From: an uncultured Gammaproteobacteria bacterium
GTDB taxonomy: Bacteria > Pseudomonadota > Gammaproteobacteria > Eutrophobiales > Eutrophobiaceae
DNA length: 64,000 nucleotides
Assembly: GCA_958295485.1 (NCBI GenBank)
Contig: OY282354.1
Location: forward strand, 1,922,001 to 1,986,000
Reading direction: 5' to 3'
Position numbers and translations under genes: made by a program. Below the pieces are notes generated by a model. The model searched no databases. It saw only the letters and a list, made by a program, of their open reading frames with translations, and was not told the origin of the DNA. Below, piece after piece: positions 10,547-21,936 of this stretch (positions are counted from its first letter, which is position 1; each line of letters begins with the position of its first letter).

Positions 10547-11410
10547 ATGCAGGAAAGATATCCTGTCCATGGCGCAGGTCTGGGTCTGCGGCGGGCCTTT
10601 GCAGGTCCGCTTGCAGATTCTTTTCCAACAGAAGTTGATTTTATGGAAGTGGCGCCGGAGAACTGGATCGACGTGGGCGGTCGATTAGGACGCCGGTTCC
10701 GCGCGATTACAGAGAAAGTACCCCTCGTTTGCCACGGGCTGTCCCTGAACCTGGGAGGTCCTGCGCCCCTGGATGAAGCATTTTTACGTAAAGTAAAACA
10801 GTTTTTGGATACCCATGATGTTCGTTGTTACAGCGAGCACCTCAGTTATTGCGCTGACGATGGTCATCTATACGATTTGATGCCGATTCCGTTTACGGAT
10901 GAAGCAGTCCATTATACGGCGGAGAGGATCAGGCGCGCCCAGGAGATCATTGGTCGGCGCATGGCAATTGAAAACGTGTCCTACTATGCGGCGCCGGGAC
11001 AGGAAATGGAAGAAATTGATTTTATCAATAGCGTGTTGGCCGAGGCTGATTGCGACCTGTTGCTGGATATCAACAATATCTACGTGAACAGCATCAATCA
11101 CCGTTATGATGCCGAGTCCTGGCTGAAATCGCTGCCGGCGGCGCGCGTGGCCTATGCCCATGTTGCCGGTCATTACGTTGAGGCGGAGGATTTGCGGGTG
11201 GATACCCACGGCGCGGACGTCATAGACCCCGTCTGGAAATTACTTGAGGTCGCCTACGGGCATTTTGGCGTTTTCCCCACGTTGCTGGAACGGGATTTCA
11301 ACATTCCCCCATTGCCTGTATTGCTCGACGAAGTCAATGCCATTCATCAAATCCAGTCCAGGCAGGAAACTCATCTTGATGCGCCCGTCATCCGGCAACA
11401 ACACGGTTAA
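10547..11410 (+). CDS. hvfB: DUF692 / multinuclear non-heme iron oxidase (HvfB/BufB-like) RiPP-modifying enzyme
   Basis: [88 protein letters not shown]: conserved DUF692 His/Asp/Glu ladder. Confidence 0.95.
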   Translation: MQERYPVHGAGLGLRRAFAGPLADSFPTEVDFMEVAPENWIDVGGRLGRRFRAITEKVPLVCHGLSLNLGGPAPLDEAFLRKVKQFLDTHDVRCYSEHLSYCADDGHLYDLMPIPFTDEAVHYTAERIRRAQEIIGRRMAIENVSYYAAPGQEMEEIDFINSVLAEADCDLLLDINNIYVNSINHRYDAESWLKSLPAARVAYAHVAGHYVEAEDLRVDTHGADVIDPVWKLLEVAYGHFGVFPTLLERDFNIPPLPVLLDEVNAIHQIQSRQETHLDAPVIRQQHG

Positions 11411-12191
11411 ATCATTTAAGGACGTCCAACACCAATTTACCCGGCACATGCGGGACCCGGACAACGAGCCGGCGCCAGCGGATGTTGAAGACCGGCGGAT
11501 GGCGATTTATCGTGACTTGTTATATCGCAGCGTAGAGGGCTTGCTGGCGAACAGTTTCCCGGTATTAAGAAAAATTCTCAGGGATGATGAATGGCATCCA
11601 TTAATACGGCATTATTTCAAAAACCACCTGTCGCGTACCCCCCTGTTTCCCAAGATGCCCCGGGAATTCCTCCGGTATCTCCAGGATGAAAGGGAAGTCG
11701 ATGACGGGTTGTATCCGTTCGTCCGGGAACTGGCGCATTATGAGTGGATTGAAACGGCCCTGGCAATCGACAGCCGGGAGATCAGGGAGGGTGGCATTGA
11801 TGAAACCGGCGACCTGTTAGCGGGTATCCCGGTCTTGAATGAACTTGCCTGGCCATTGGTCTATGCCTATCCGGTGCATCGCATCAGCCCCGATTACCTG
11901 CCCATGGAAAAACCGGAACAGCCCACGTACCTGCTCGTTTACCGAAACCGACGGCACGACGTCGGCTTTATTGAATTAAACCCCGTGGCCGCCCGCCTCA
12001 TCGATTGTCTCCAGGACAGCAAGAGCAAAACCGGCAAAGAAATCCTCATGAATATCGCCGATGAGCTGGCGCATCCCGACCCCGAAGTCGTCATTAACGG
12101 CGGGCGCGATATCCTGGAAGGCATGCGAAAGAAGCAAATTATACTCGGTGTGGAACAGGCGGTTTCACCGCGTGCGCCGTCGGGTTTTTAG
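11379..12191 (+). CDS. hvfC: DUF2063 domain protein (HvfC/BufC-like RiPP recognition partner); start overlaps hvfB by 32 nt
   Basis: [27 protein letters not shown]...[24 protein letters not shown] is DUF2063-like; the track ORF begins further upstream but that part is read out of hvfB. Confidence 0.9.
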   Translation: MRPSSGNNTVKSFKDVQHQFTRHMRDPDNEPAPADVEDRRMAIYRDLLYRSVEGLLANSFPVLRKILRDDEWHPLIRHYFKNHLSRTPLFPKMPREFLRYLQDEREVDDGLYPFVRELAHYEWIETALAIDSREIREGGIDETGDLLAGIPVLNELAWPLVYAYPVHRISPDYLPMEKPEQPTYLLVYRNRRHDVGFIELNPVAARLIDCLQDSKSKTGKEILMNIADELAHPDPEVVINGGRDILEGMRKKQIILGVEQAVSPRAPSGF

Positions 12192-12215
12192 ACGTCGGGG
12201 GCGACCCCTGAGCTT

Positions 12216-13430
12216 TTATTCCTGCCTGCCTTGCAGGCGCAAACGCAGGGCGTTGAGTTTGATAAACCCCGCCGCGTCTTTCTGATCGTAGCTGCCGGCG
12301 TCGCTTTCAAAGGTGGCGATGTTCCGGTCGAACAAGCTGTCCGTGTCTGATTTGCGCCCCGACACCATGACGTTGCCTTTATACAGTTTCAGCCGGACGC
12401 GGCCGTTTACCGGAGACTGGGTGGCGTCAATCAACCCCTGCAATGCCAGGCGTTCAGGGCTCCACCAGTAGCCGTTGTATATCATTTTCGCATAACGGGG
12501 CATGAGTTCATCCTTCAGGTGCGCCGACTCGCGCTCCAGGGTAATGGATTCGATAGCCCGGCGCGCCCTGAGCAGTATCGTTCCGCCGGGGGTTTCGTAA
12601 CAGCCGCGGGATTTCATCCCGACGTAGCGGTTCTCGACAATATCAGTTCGCCCGATGCCGTGCCTGCCGCCCATGGTATTCAGCGCTTTTAATAATTGAC
12701 CGGGCGACATGGCAACGCCGTTTAATGCACAGGGGTCGCCGCGGCTGAAATCCAGCTCGATTGTCTCCGCCTCATCGGGCGCGTTTTCAGGTGAGACGGA
12801 CCAACGCCAGGTGGATTCGTCCGGTTCCCGCCAGGGGTCTTCCAAATCGCCGCCTTCATAAGAGATGTGCAATAAATTGGCGTCCATGGAATAGGGCGAT
12901 GCGCCGGCGCGTTTGGCTTCGACAGGAATGTCATGCTGTTCGGCGTAAGCCAGTAATTTTTCCCTGGAATCGAGTTCCCACTCGCGCCACGGCGCAATGA
13001 CCCTGATATTGGGATTCAGGGCATAAGCGCCCAGCTCTAACCGCACCTGGTCATTGCCCTTGCCCGTAGCGCCGTGGGCTATGGCGTCAGCGCCCGTTTC
13101 CCGCGCAATTTCAATCAGGCGTTTCGCCACCAGGGGGCGCGCTATGGCCGTGCCCAAAAGGTATTCACCTTCATACAGGGTGTTTGCCCGAAACATCGGA
13201 AAGACGAAATCGCCGACAAACTCTTCCACCAAGTCCTCGATAAATATCTCCTTCACGCCCAGGTTTTCAGCCTTGGCCCTCGCTTGGGCGACTTCTTCAC
13301 CCTGGCCTATGTCCGCGGTAAAAGTAACGATCTCGCAGCGATAAGTATCTTGCAACCATTTCAGGATGACGGAAGTATCCAATCCCCCGGAATAGGCAAG
13401 CACGACTTTATTAACTCGGTTATCAACCAT
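12216..13430 (-). CDS. argG: Argininosuccinate synthase
   Basis: [22 protein letters not shown] and [15 protein letters not shown]. Confidence 0.97.
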   Translation of the reverse strand: MVDNRVNKVVLAYSGGLDTSVILKWLQDTYRCEIVTFTADIGQGEEVAQARAKAENLGVKEIFIEDLVEEFVGDFVFPMFRANTLYEGEYLLGTAIARPLVAKRLIEIARETGADAIAHGATGKGNDQVRLELGAYALNPNIRVIAPWREWELDSREKLLAYAEQHDIPVEAKRAGASPYSMDANLLHISYEGGDLEDPWREPDESTWRWSVSPENAPDEAETIELDFSRGDPCALNGVAMSPGQLLKALNTMGGRHGIGRTDIVENRYVGMKSRGCYETPGGTILLRARRAIESITLERESAHLKDELMPRYAKMIYNGYWWSPERLALQGLIDATQSPVNGRVRLKLYKGNVMVSGRKSDTDSLFDRNIATFESDAGSYDQKDAAGFIKLNALRLRLQGRQE

Positions 13431-13579
13431 TGAAACTGTTGTTGAAAAAAGGCTGTTGATTATAACAAGGCAAAAAGCAGCCGGAGTGATTTATTTTCAA
13501 TTACCCCGCTCCTTATCACTCAAGGAGGCCAACAAGGTATTTATCCTCGAGGCCGGCCCGACATTTCCCTTGCTTGCCA

Positions 13580-13630
13580 CGTGGGGGAACAAGCCCTGTA
13601 CATTTTTAGCGGGGATGCGTAACCTGCGGA
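13580..13630. repeat. Dispersed repeat R3, second copy
   Basis: ...GAACAAGCCCTGTACATTTTTAGCGGGGATGCGTAACCTGCGGA. Confidence 0.55.
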
Positions 13631-13664
13631 TTTATCAATCAATTTATCACAAACCGGAAAAGAC

Positions 13665-15026
13665 ATGTTTGAAAATCTGAGTGACAGGTTCAGTCGAATC
13701 GTCAAGCAATTAAAAGGCTATGCGCGCCTGACGGAAGATAACGTCGCCGATACCTTGCGGGAGGTGCGCATGACCCTGTTGGAGGCAGACGTGGCGCTGC
13801 CGGTAGTAAAAGCGTTTGTTGAACAGGTCAGAAGCAAGGCTTTGGGACGGGAGGTATCAGCGAGTCTTACACCGGGACAGGCGCTGATAAAAATCGTGCA
13901 AGATGAATTAGTTCATCTCATGGGTGATGAACAATCGTCGTTAAACCTGAATACTCCGCCGCCAGCAGTCATACTTGTATCAGGATTACAGGGCGCGGGC
14001 AAGACGACCACCGTCGCGAAATTAGGCAAATGGCTAAAGGACAAGCAGGGCAAGTCCGTAATGGTGACCAGTTGCGACGTTTACCGGCCGGCGGCCCTGG
14101 AGCAGCTGCAAATCCTGGCGGAAGAGAACCGGCTGGAATATTACCCGGCTGCTGAGCGACAACAACCCGTCAATATCGCCATCGAGGCGCTCAAGCGCGC
14201 CAAATCCGGATTTTTTGACGCGTTGATCGTGGATACCGCCGGGCGTTTGCACGTGGACGTGGAAATGATGGCGGAGATTCAGCGGATCCATGCAGCGATC
14301 AACCCGTCCGATACCTTGTTCGTGGTGGACAGCATGATGGGGCAGGATGCCGTCAATGCGGCCAGGGCATTTAACGAAACCCTTGCCTTGACCGGTTCCA
14401 TACTGACAAAAGTTGACGGCGATGCCCGCGGTGGCGCCGCCCTGTCAGTCCGATACATTACCGGCAAGCCCATCCTGTTTATGGGTACCGGTGAGAAGAC
14501 CTCGGAATTGTCCCTGTTCCATCCCGACAGGATTGCCTCCCGCATCTTGGGCATGGGTGACGTGTTGAGCCTGATCGAGGAAGTCGAGGAAAAAGCGGAC
14601 CGGCAAAAGGCGGAAAAGATTGCCAGGAAGATCAAAAAAGGGAAAGGGTTTGACCTGGAGGATTTTCGCGATCAAGTCAGACAAATGCAAAACATGGGCG
14701 GCCTGGCGGGAATACTCGGCAAGTTGCCGGGAATGCAGCAATTGCCGGCCGGCGCGGTAACCCAAGTCCAGGATCGCGAGCTTTCGAAAACAGAGACGAT
14801 CATTAATTCCATGACGCCCGGGGAGCGTCGGTTTCCGGCCGTCATCAACGGCTCCAGGAAAAAGCGCATCGCTGCCGGTTCAGGCACGCAGATACAGGAC
14901 GTGAATCGCTTATTAAAGCAGTTCAAACGCATGCAAAAGATGATGAAAAAAGTGAGCAGAAAAGGCGGCATGGCCAATATGCTGCGGGGATTGGGTGGCA
15001 ATCTGCCCCCCGGCCCGGGCTTTTAG
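13665..15026 (+). CDS. ffh: Signal recognition particle protein Ffh
   Basis: GLQGAGKTTTVAKLG, DTAGRLHVD, LTKVDGDARGGAALS, Met-rich C-terminal M domain. Confidence 0.97.
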   Translation: MFENLSDRFSRIVKQLKGYARLTEDNVADTLREVRMTLLEADVALPVVKAFVEQVRSKALGREVSASLTPGQALIKIVQDELVHLMGDEQSSLNLNTPPPAVILVSGLQGAGKTTTVAKLGKWLKDKQGKSVMVTSCDVYRPAALEQLQILAEENRLEYYPAAERQQPVNIAIEALKRAKSGFFDALIVDTAGRLHVDVEMMAEIQRIHAAINPSDTLFVVDSMMGQDAVNAARAFNETLALTGSILTKVDGDARGGAALSVRYITGKPILFMGTGEKTSELSLFHPDRIASRILGMGDVLSLIEEVEEKADRQKAEKIARKIKKGKGFDLEDFRDQVRQMQNMGGLAGILGKLPGMQQLPAGAVTQVQDRELSKTETIINSMTPGERRFPAVINGSRKKRIAAGSGTQIQDVNRLLKQFKRMQKMMKKVSRKGGMANMLRGLGGNLPPGPGF

Positions 15027-15502
15027 TTTCTGGAAAAGAGGTGGGACGCCAACAAGATCGATAAGGCGGCAAACCAGAACAAGCTCCATTCAGCGATACT
15101 CAATGACAGGAAAGTCCAGGTTATTTCGGCGCACTCGCCGGAGCCGGTAAGAATCATTTTGATAGCCTCAAAAATGGGAAATGCCGCCAACATGAAAGCC
15201 AGGTCCGGCCCGCATTCAGGTATTAATTCCGCGGGCAAATGCTGCAACCATACTTGCCGCATTGCGATGCCGGCGCCGGTTGCCGCGCTGAGCAACGCGA
15301 GGCCGCTGTAAATGCGCGCGCCGGCCATGCCTGGCCCGTGCAGAAAGCCGACCAGGCAGAAAATATTCACTCCCAGGTAGGCGAGCCGCTGGAAAATACA
15401 CAGGGGACAGGGGGTCAGGCCCTTTATGAATTCCAGGTAATAGCTAAACACCAGCAGCAGCGCGCATATCAGCGCGACAGAGAAATAAAACAGACGATTC
15501 AT
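15023..15502 (-). CDS. dsbB: Disulfide bond formation protein DsbB
   Basis: TPCPLCIFQRLAY (CxxC), LIPECGPD, ECAEITWTFLSLSIAEWS. Confidence 0.9.
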   Translation of the reverse strand: MNRLFYFSVALICALLLVFSYYLEFIKGLTPCPLCIFQRLAYLGVNIFCLVGFLHGPGMAGARIYSGLALLSAATGAGIAMRQVWLQHLPAELIPECGPDLAFMLAAFPIFEAIKMILTGSGECAEITWTFLSLSIAEWSLFWFAALSILLASHLFSRN

Positions 15503-15578
15503 GGCAACTCCTCTAACTCCCCTTGTCAGGAGAAGATGCCGGCGTGACGGAAAAGCAGAATGGCGGTTCACGGCAATT

Positions 15579-16562
15579 TTATAGATACGTTTTTAAAAAT
15601 TCGGTTATTCGCTGTTCCAGCCAATAGACAGGATGCCACGGTAGTTCGCCGCCGACAAATCCCAGGTGGCCGCCGGTTTCTGCAAGTTCCAATTGTACGA
15701 ACCCGGATAACTCCGTCTCCAAGGGTATCACGGTTTCCGTCATAAAGGGATCGTCCCTTGCGTGTATCAACAAGGTTGGCGCATTGATGGATTTCAGGTA
15801 TTGGCGGGAACTGCTGCGCGAATAATAATCATCGGCCCCGGCGAAGCCGTGCAGGGGCGCGGTGATCTTGTCGTCGAATTGAAAGAAATCATTCAGTTGC
15901 AACGCGTTGCTGACGTCTATCGGGCAGTCCCCCGGGGAATTTTTTGAGGCAAACTTGCCGGTGATTTTGCGTTGCAGGCAGCCAAGCAGGTGTCGCTGAT
16001 AGACCCTGGAGAAGCCGCTGTTGAGTTTTTTCGCCCCTTCATCGAGCAGGTAGGGAACTGAAACGGCGACCGCGGCATGGATTTGTCCCTGGCGGTCTGT
16101 TTCGCCTAAATACTTCAACAGCGCATTGCCGCCCAATGAATAGCCTATGGCCGCAATGGGCACGCCGGGAAACCGCTCGCGCAGGTGGTCTATCAAGAAC
16201 CCGATGTCTCCCGTATCTCCCGAATGATAGCTGCGCGCCAACCGGTTGTATTCGCCGCTGCATCCCCGAAAGTGCATGAACACCCCGCGCCAGCCTGACT
16301 GCTTAACGGCGGCCAGGATTGGCTTGGCGTAATGGGAGTCGATACAACCTTCGAGTCCGTGAAAAACGGCTACGATCGGGCCACGGGTAGTCGTCGTCAA
16401 ACACAGGTCGACAAAGTCGCCATCGGCCAGTTCAAGCCGTTCGGTGATTAAATCGATTTTCACCGGACGGCGAAAAAAATAAGGCCACAGGGTTTGCAGG
16501 TTGCCCCCCGGCAACCACCAGGCAGGATTGAACCGGCTGGCGACAATCTTTCCGTGTTTCAT
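15579..16562 (-). CDS. YheT-family alpha/beta hydrolase
   Basis: NLQTLWPYFFRR, VFHGLEGCIDSHYAK, MHFRGCSGEYNRL, IGYSLGGNALLKYLGE. Confidence 0.9.
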   Translation of the reverse strand: MKHGKIVASRFNPAWWLPGGNLQTLWPYFFRRPVKIDLITERLELADGDFVDLCLTTTTRGPIVAVFHGLEGCIDSHYAKPILAAVKQSGWRGVFMHFRGCSGEYNRLARSYHSGDTGDIGFLIDHLRERFPGVPIAAIGYSLGGNALLKYLGETDRQGQIHAAVAVSVPYLLDEGAKKLNSGFSRVYQRHLLGCLQRKITGKFASKNSPGDCPIDVSNALQLNDFFQFDDKITAPLHGFAGADDYYSRSSSRQYLKSINAPTLLIHARDDPFMTETVIPLETELSGFVQLELAETGGHLGFVGGELPWHPVYWLEQRITEFLKTYL

Positions 16563-17518
16563 GAATAACCGCTATTTATTTCATATTCCACGTTGATTGG
16601 CCAGCCGGGAAACTCTCCATCAATGAGCCGCCCAACGAATTGCCCGGCTTCCATGAGCGACCGGTCCAATACGATTAATAATTCCTGTTTGGCGTCAAGC
16701 GCCGAGTTCACGACCGTGCCGATGTTTTTTTCTCCACCGGCGGAGGCGAGCCTTGCGCCGGGTTGCAGGATTGTCCGGTTGTCTGTCGAGGCGTAACATA
16801 AACGCCGTTTAACCTGGCCGCGAAACCGGAGGCGCGCAATGATTTCCTGCCCCGGATAACAACCCTTGTGGTATGCCAGGGCGCCGAGGGTATCCAGGTT
16901 CAATTCCTGCGGCAGGAAGAGTCCGCTGGTTTGTCCTCCCAGCCAGGGGAGTCCCTTCCTGATATTGGCCAACTCCCATTCAAGCCTGCCGGCGTGGGGT
17001 AAATGGGCCTGGTAAGCGCGCCAGGGCTCCTGCGTTTTTGTCGGGTTGGCAATCACGATCAGGCTATCGGTCAAGCAGGAGATGAAGGTATATTCATCAT
17101 GCTGAATAACTGTTTGCTCCTGATTTATCTCGAGGCCGGGATGGAGGGCTGCGACCTTGTTCAGGGACGCGTCAACAATGCCGATCATGGTTGATTGTTG
17201 TCCCAGGTCGACGATATTCACGTCGGCGCGCAACACGTACATTTGCAGGCGTTGCATGAATGCCGCGCTCAGCGATTCCGGCAGCAACAACCAAAACCGG
17301 TCACCGAGTCGGGCGAGGATGAACGTCGCTATTGTCCTGCCTTTGGGGTCACACCAGGCGCTGAGCGTTGCTTCACCGGAAGCCAGGCCGGCAACGTCAC
17401 TGGTGAATTGCCCGTGGAGAAACTCGATAGCGTCAGCGCCGTTAATCTCAATGAGCGTCAGGACCGGAAGGTCGGTGATAAATCCCTTATCCATGGTTGC
17501 ATCTTCTATCTGGTTCAT
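16559..17518 (-). CDS. ygfZ: YgfZ/GcvT-domain folate-binding protein
   Basis: KGCYPGQEIIARLRFRGQVKRRL motif. Confidence 0.93.
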   Translation of the reverse strand: MNQIEDATMDKGFITDLPVLTLIEINGADAIEFLHGQFTSDVAGLASGEATLSAWCDPKGRTIATFILARLGDRFWLLLPESLSAAFMQRLQMYVLRADVNIVDLGQQSTMIGIVDASLNKVAALHPGLEINQEQTVIQHDEYTFISCLTDSLIVIANPTKTQEPWRAYQAHLPHAGRLEWELANIRKGLPWLGGQTSGLFLPQELNLDTLGALAYHKGCYPGQEIIARLRFRGQVKRRLCYASTDNRTILQPGARLASAGGEKNIGTVVNSALDAKQELLIVLDRSLMEAGQFVGRLIDGEFPGWPINVEYEINSGYS

Positions 17519-17530
17519 AAGAATTCGCGA

Positions 17531-17845
17531 TTATTTCCCGGCTGTGTTTCGCAGGCGCTTGATGACGGGCAGGTAGTCAGGGTTGTCTGGTTCCGCCCGG
17601 GCCATAATCCAGGCATAAATATCAACATCGGCTTCATCCAGCAGCTTTTCAAACAGTGATTGTTCAGCCGCGCTGAGGCGCGGATAGTCCCATGCCAGGA
17701 ACCGCTCCAGCAGCGCGTCCATTTCCTTGATGCCTCGACGACAACGCCAGCGTAAGCGCCCGGTGGAAACAGGGGACGGATCATGTTTTTTCTTCTTTTC
17801 CCGGCCTGTCCGTAAAAAACGTGACCTGTCCCTTGCTTCTTCCAT
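17531..17845 (-). CDS. sdhE: Succinate dehydrogenase assembly factor SdhE (flavinylation factor); N-terminal start uncertain
   Basis: CRRGIKEMDALLERFLAWDYPRLS...FEKLLDEADVDIYAWIMARA; adjacent to sdhB. Confidence 0.93.
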   Translation of the reverse strand: MEEARDRSRFLRTGREKKKKHDPSPVSTGRLRWRCRRGIKEMDALLERFLAWDYPRLSAAEQSLFEKLLDEADVDIYAWIMARAEPDNPDYLPVIKRLRNTAGK

Positions 17846-18654
17846 TACATCATTCTTGATACAAGCAATTTCTTAATCTGGGCGATGGCCTTGGCGGGAT
17901 TCAGGTTTTTCGGGCAGGTGTTGGTGCAATTCATGATCGTGTGACAGCGATACAGCTTGAAAGGATCTTCCAGGTTATCCAGTCGTTCATCGGTATTTTC
18001 ATCCCGGCTGTCGATTATCCAGCGGTAAGCCTGCAATAAAGTCGCCGGACCCAGGTACCGGTCGCTGTTCCACCAATAGCTTGGGCAGGAAGTGGAACAG
18101 CAGGCGCAGAGGATACATTCGTACAGGCCGTCCAGTTTTTCCCGGTCGGCTTTTGATTGCCGGCGCTCCCGGTCTTGCGGGGTCGGTGACCGGGTTTGCA
18201 TCCAGGGTTTGATGGCGGCGTATTGCGCGTAGAAACGGCCCAGGTCCGGAACCAGGTCTTTAATGACCTGCGTGTGGGGCAGGGGATAAACCCTTACGGC
18301 ATTTTTAATATCGGCAATGTCCCTGGTGCAGGCAAGTGTATTGACGCCGTCGATGTTCATGGCGCAGGAGCCGCAAATACCTTCCCGGCATGAGCGCCGG
18401 AACGTCAAGGTCGGGTCAATGTCGTTTTTGATATGGATGAGCGCATCCAGCGCCATGGGCCCGCATTTGTCCAAATCAACCTCATAATCGTCCAACCTGG
18501 GATTTTCGCCGGAATCCGGGTCCCATCGATAGACGAGAAAAGTTTTCCTCCGGGTTGCGCCGTCAGCTCGTGGAAATTTTTTCCCGGCTTTTACCCTGGA
18601 ATTTTTTGGCAGTGTGAGTTGAACCATATTTATATCTCTTTCGATTTTCCTCAA
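17845..18654 (-). CDS. sdhB: Succinate dehydrogenase iron-sulfur subunit
   Basis: [57 protein letters not shown]. Confidence 0.97.
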   Translation of the reverse strand: MRKIERDINMVQLTLPKNSRVKAGKKFPRADGATRRKTFLVYRWDPDSGENPRLDDYEVDLDKCGPMALDALIHIKNDIDPTLTFRRSCREGICGSCAMNIDGVNTLACTRDIADIKNAVRVYPLPHTQVIKDLVPDLGRFYAQYAAIKPWMQTRSPTPQDRERRQSKADREKLDGLYECILCACCSTSCPSYWWNSDRYLGPATLLQAYRWIIDSRDENTDERLDNLEDPFKLYRCHTIMNCTNTCPKNLNPAKAIAQIKKLLVSRMM

Positions 18655-18802
18655 TTATTTACAACCGGCAGTCGGGCGGTTCCTGACGTTCTCCCAGCTG
18701 TAGCCCTGTGGCTGCCTTGTTCAGGCGACGGCAACGCCCCACCAGGACCGGCACGGGAGTTTGCCCCTGTATTAAACCTCATGTTAAAACGTGAGAACCT
18801 GT

Positions 18803-20635
18803 TTAATATACCCGCTTTTTCGGCGGAATGGTTTCAACGTCATCCGTTAGCGTGTACAGGTGCACAGGCCGGTAATCAAAACTGACTTTGCCGGAGGCTG
18901 TATCCAACCGGGCCAGGGTGTGTTTCATCCAGTTTTCATCGTCCCGTTCCGGGTAGTCTTCCCGGGCATGGGCGCCGCGGCTTTCCTTCCTGTTTTCAGC
19001 TGATTGTATGCTGACCTGCGCGCATTGCAGCAGGTTTTCCAGTTCCAGGGTCTCAACCAGGTCGCTGTTCCAGATCATGGAGCGATCTGAGGTATTGACG
19101 TCGTTGAATGACTGGTAGATGGCATTTATTTCATCGATGCCTTTCGACAGTATTTCGCCGTTGCGAAAGACGGCGGCATTGGTTTGCATGACGCGTTGCA
19201 TGTTGTTTCTGATCTCAGCGGCGCGCAAGCTGCCGTTGGCGTTACGGATCTTGTCGAATCTCGATACGATCTTTTCAGTTGCCTCAGCGCCCAATGGTTT
19301 ATGGGGCGCGCCGGGTTTGATTTCCCTGGCGGCGCAGAGCGCGGCGGCCCGGCCAAACACAATGAGATCAAGCAGGCTGTTTGAACCGAGGCGGTTCGCG
19401 CCGTGCACTGATACACAGGCCGCCTCGCCTATGGCCATGAGGCCGGGCACGATACTGTCGGGGTTCCCGCTTTTCAGCGTTACCATCTGTCCGTGGTGGT
19501 TGGTCGGGATGCCGCCCATGTTGTAATGCACCGTGGGCAGCACCGGAATAGGCGCCTTGGCGACGTCAACGCCGGCAAAAATCCTGGCCGACTCGGCAAT
19601 GCCCGGCAGACGTTCCTGGATCACCTCCGGTCCAAGATGCTCCAGGTGTAAATGCAAGTGATCTTTTTCCGGTCCAATGCCGCGACCCTCCCTGATCTCC
19701 ATGGTCATGGAGCGGCTCACCACGTCCCGCGAGGCAAGGTCTTTGGCGGTTGGGGCATAGCGTTCCATGAACCTTTCTCCCCCTGAGTTAGTCAGGTATC
19801 CGCCTTCGCCGCGCACCCCTTCGGTAATCAATACGCCGGCGCCGTAAATGCCGGTAGGATGGAATTGAATGAACTCCATATCCTGCAGGGGCAGGCCGGC
19901 GCGCAGCGCCATGGCGTTGCCGTCGCCGGTGCAGGTATGGGCCGAGGTGCAGGAGAAATAAGCGCGACCGTAACCACCCGTGGCCAGGACTACGTTGTGG
20001 GCGCGAAAACTGTGCAAGTCGCCTTTTTCCAGGTCCCAGGCGAGGGCCCCGCAGCAGGCGCCGGCATCATCCATGAGCAAGTCGATAGCGAAGTATTCGA
20101 TAAAAAACTCGGCGGAGTGCTTCAATGATTGTTGATACAAGGTATGCAAAATGGCATGACCGGTACGGTCGGCGGCGGCGCAGGTTCGCTGCGCCGTGCC
20201 TTCGCCGTAGTTGGTGGTCATGCCGCCAAAGGGGCGTTGGTATATTTTTCCATCCTCGGTCCTGGAAAACGGCACGCCGTAATGCTCCAGCTCTATCACC
20301 GCGGGGGCGGCTTCCCGGCACATGTATTCAATAGCGTCCTGGTCGCCCAGCCAGTCCGAACCCTTGACGGTGTCATACATGTGCCAACGCCAGTCATCCT
20401 CGCCCATGTTGCCCAGGGCCGCGCTCATGCCGCCCTGGGCTGCAACGGTATGACTGCGGGTGGGGAAGACCTTGGTGATGCAGGCCGTTTTCAGGCCTTT
20501 TTTTGCCATGCCGAAGGTGGCGCGCAAACCAGCGCCGCCGGCGCCTATGACGATAACGTCGTATTCGTGTTCAATGATGTCATAGGCCGCCCCCATTTTT
20601 TTACAGTCCCAAATATATCTTGATGACGGCTGCAA
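18803..20635 (-). CDS. sdhA: Succinate dehydrogenase flavoprotein subunit
   Basis: [50 protein letters not shown]. Confidence 0.97.
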   Translation of the reverse strand: MQPSSRYIWDCKKMGAAYDIIEHEYDVIVIGAGGAGLRATFGMAKKGLKTACITKVFPTRSHTVAAQGGMSAALGNMGEDDWRWHMYDTVKGSDWLGDQDAIEYMCREAAPAVIELEHYGVPFSRTEDGKIYQRPFGGMTTNYGEGTAQRTCAAADRTGHAILHTLYQQSLKHSAEFFIEYFAIDLLMDDAGACCGALAWDLEKGDLHSFRAHNVVLATGGYGRAYFSCTSAHTCTGDGNAMALRAGLPLQDMEFIQFHPTGIYGAGVLITEGVRGEGGYLTNSGGERFMERYAPTAKDLASRDVVSRSMTMEIREGRGIGPEKDHLHLHLEHLGPEVIQERLPGIAESARIFAGVDVAKAPIPVLPTVHYNMGGIPTNHHGQMVTLKSGNPDSIVPGLMAIGEAACVSVHGANRLGSNSLLDLIVFGRAAALCAAREIKPGAPHKPLGAEATEKIVSRFDKIRNANGSLRAAEIRNNMQRVMQTNAAVFRNGEILSKGIDEINAIYQSFNDVNTSDRSMIWNSDLVETLELENLLQCAQVSIQSAENRKESRGAHAREDYPERDDENWMKHTLARLDTASGKVSFDYRPVHLYTLTDDVETIPPKKRVY

Positions 20636-21008
20636 TAGAGGCGACGGTACAGAAAATCGCCAGGCATTTCATTGAGACAATAGCCAACGCCTTTTGCCGT
20701 TCTGATTGAATGTAGTCCTCAATCACTTCCCGTATACCGGCCAGGGCATGATAGAACAAGGTGGGGATGAACAAAACAAGCAGGATAGAGGTGGACGGCG
20801 CCGCTATCCATGAATGCGCCCCGGCATAATCCAATGTCGCCAGGGTCGTCAAATCGTAGATGAACCATAATGACAGCGGGATTAAGGCAACGGCGGACAG
20901 CCGTTGATACCACCAGTGGCGGGTCCCGCGCTTGCCGGAGTCGCCGCGTCCGGTGGAGTCTGCGCCCCTGATTTTGGCAAGCAGTGTTTGCCGGCTCACT
21001 GGACGCAC
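20601..21008 (-). CDS. sdhD: Succinate dehydrogenase membrane anchor subunit
   Basis: [18 protein letters not shown] and [15 protein letters not shown]; operon position. Confidence 0.9.
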   Translation of the reverse strand: MRPVSRQTLLAKIRGADSTGRGDSGKRGTRHWWYQRLSAVALIPLSLWFIYDLTTLATLDYAGAHSWIAAPSTSILLVLFIPTLFYHALAGIREVIEDYIQSERQKALAIVSMKCLAIFCTVASIAAVIKIYLGL

Positions 21009-21376
21009 CTCACATAGACTGTCGCCGCGGTCAGTAGAATTGACGCGATGATCACCGCATAACCGCTGCGATAGGTGGTTTTAATCTCCAGACCCATCCC
21101 CAGGTCCCAGAATAAATGCCTGACGCCGTTGCAAAGGTGATAGTAAAGCGAGAAGACGAAACAGGTTAAAACCCCCTGGCCATACCAGGCAGTGATATGT
21201 TGATTGACCATGTTATAGGTCTCCGCTCCCGCGGCGATCGATAGCAGCCAGCCACACAACAATACAGCGCCGCCGCTTAATAATACGCCCGTGCCGCGAT
21301 GGGTGATGGACAGCACTGACGTCAGTTGCGGTTTATACTGCCAGAAAGGTGAAAGTGGGGCCTGGCGAGTTGTCAT
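20996..21376 (-). CDS. sdhC: Succinate dehydrogenase cytochrome b556 subunit
   Basis: SVLSITHRGTGVLLSGGAVLL and YYHLCNGVRHLFWDLG. Confidence 0.93.
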   Translation of the reverse strand: MTTRQAPLSPFWQYKPQLTSVLSITHRGTGVLLSGGAVLLCGWLLSIAAGAETYNMVNQHITAWYGQGVLTCFVFSLYYHLCNGVRHLFWDLGMGLEIKTTYRSGYAVIIASILLTAATVYVRCVQ

Positions 21377-21465
21377 TTATTCAATCCAGCTTGAGTTTAA
21401 GAAGAATAGTATTGTACGATACAGGTAAGATTCAGTATGTAAATAATCGTAATGGATTGCAAGTG

Positions 21466-21936
21466 ATGAACAGGGAATTCCCACTGGAAATGCCGATTTT
21501 CATTGATTATCGGCCCTCGTTGCGCTTGGGTATTTTCAATACCCTGATTCATTTCGGCGCTATTTTTTGTCTGCTCCTGACGGATATTCCCCTTGTGCTG
21601 ACGGGGTTGGTCGGGACCTGCGTCTTAGTCCATTATGCTTGTTATGCAAGGCGGTATCTGCGCGCGCTAAACGGTCGAACAAAGGCTCTTCTGAAATTAG
21701 ATAAACAAAACCGCTGGCAATTGATACGGGCTGGCGGGGAGACCTCCGAGGAAATTATCGACCTGGATTTACTGCCGGGGACCTTAGTGCATCCGTTGAT
21801 CGTGGCGTTGCGCTTCAAGGATGAAACCGGGCGCATCCGCGCCTGTGTGATGACCCCGGACAACCTGGATAAACAGACATTGCGGAGATTGCGGGTCAGG
21901 TTACGATTTCCTTTGCGTTCGCCAGGCAATCCATAA
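21466..21936 (+). CDS. YgfX/CptA-like membrane protein
   Basis: Two N-terminal TM segments plus a short soluble C-terminus; located beside sdhCDAB-sdhE (ygfY/ygfX partnership). Confidence 0.55.
   Translation: MNREFPLEMPIFIDYRPSLRLGIFNTLIHFGAIFCLLLTDIPLVLTGLVGTCVLVHYACYARRYLRALNGRTKALLKLDKQNRWQLIRAGGETSEEIIDLDLLPGTLVHPLIVALRFKDETGRIRACVMTPDNLDKQTLRRLRVRLRFPLRSPGNP

Noticed and set aside
10163-10570. Three long antisense ORFs (135, 108, 102 aa) across the hvfA gene
   Set aside because: They are read-throughs of the repeat array on the opposite strand (periodic low-complexity translations such as FPSPHFPS); the plus strand has SD, signal peptide and cognate operon genes
18655-18802. 148-bp gap between sdhA and sdhB, larger than usual, with short GC-rich repeats
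   Set aside because: No clear hairpin, ORF or match to R1/R2/R3 beyond weak similarity; probably a degenerate repeat
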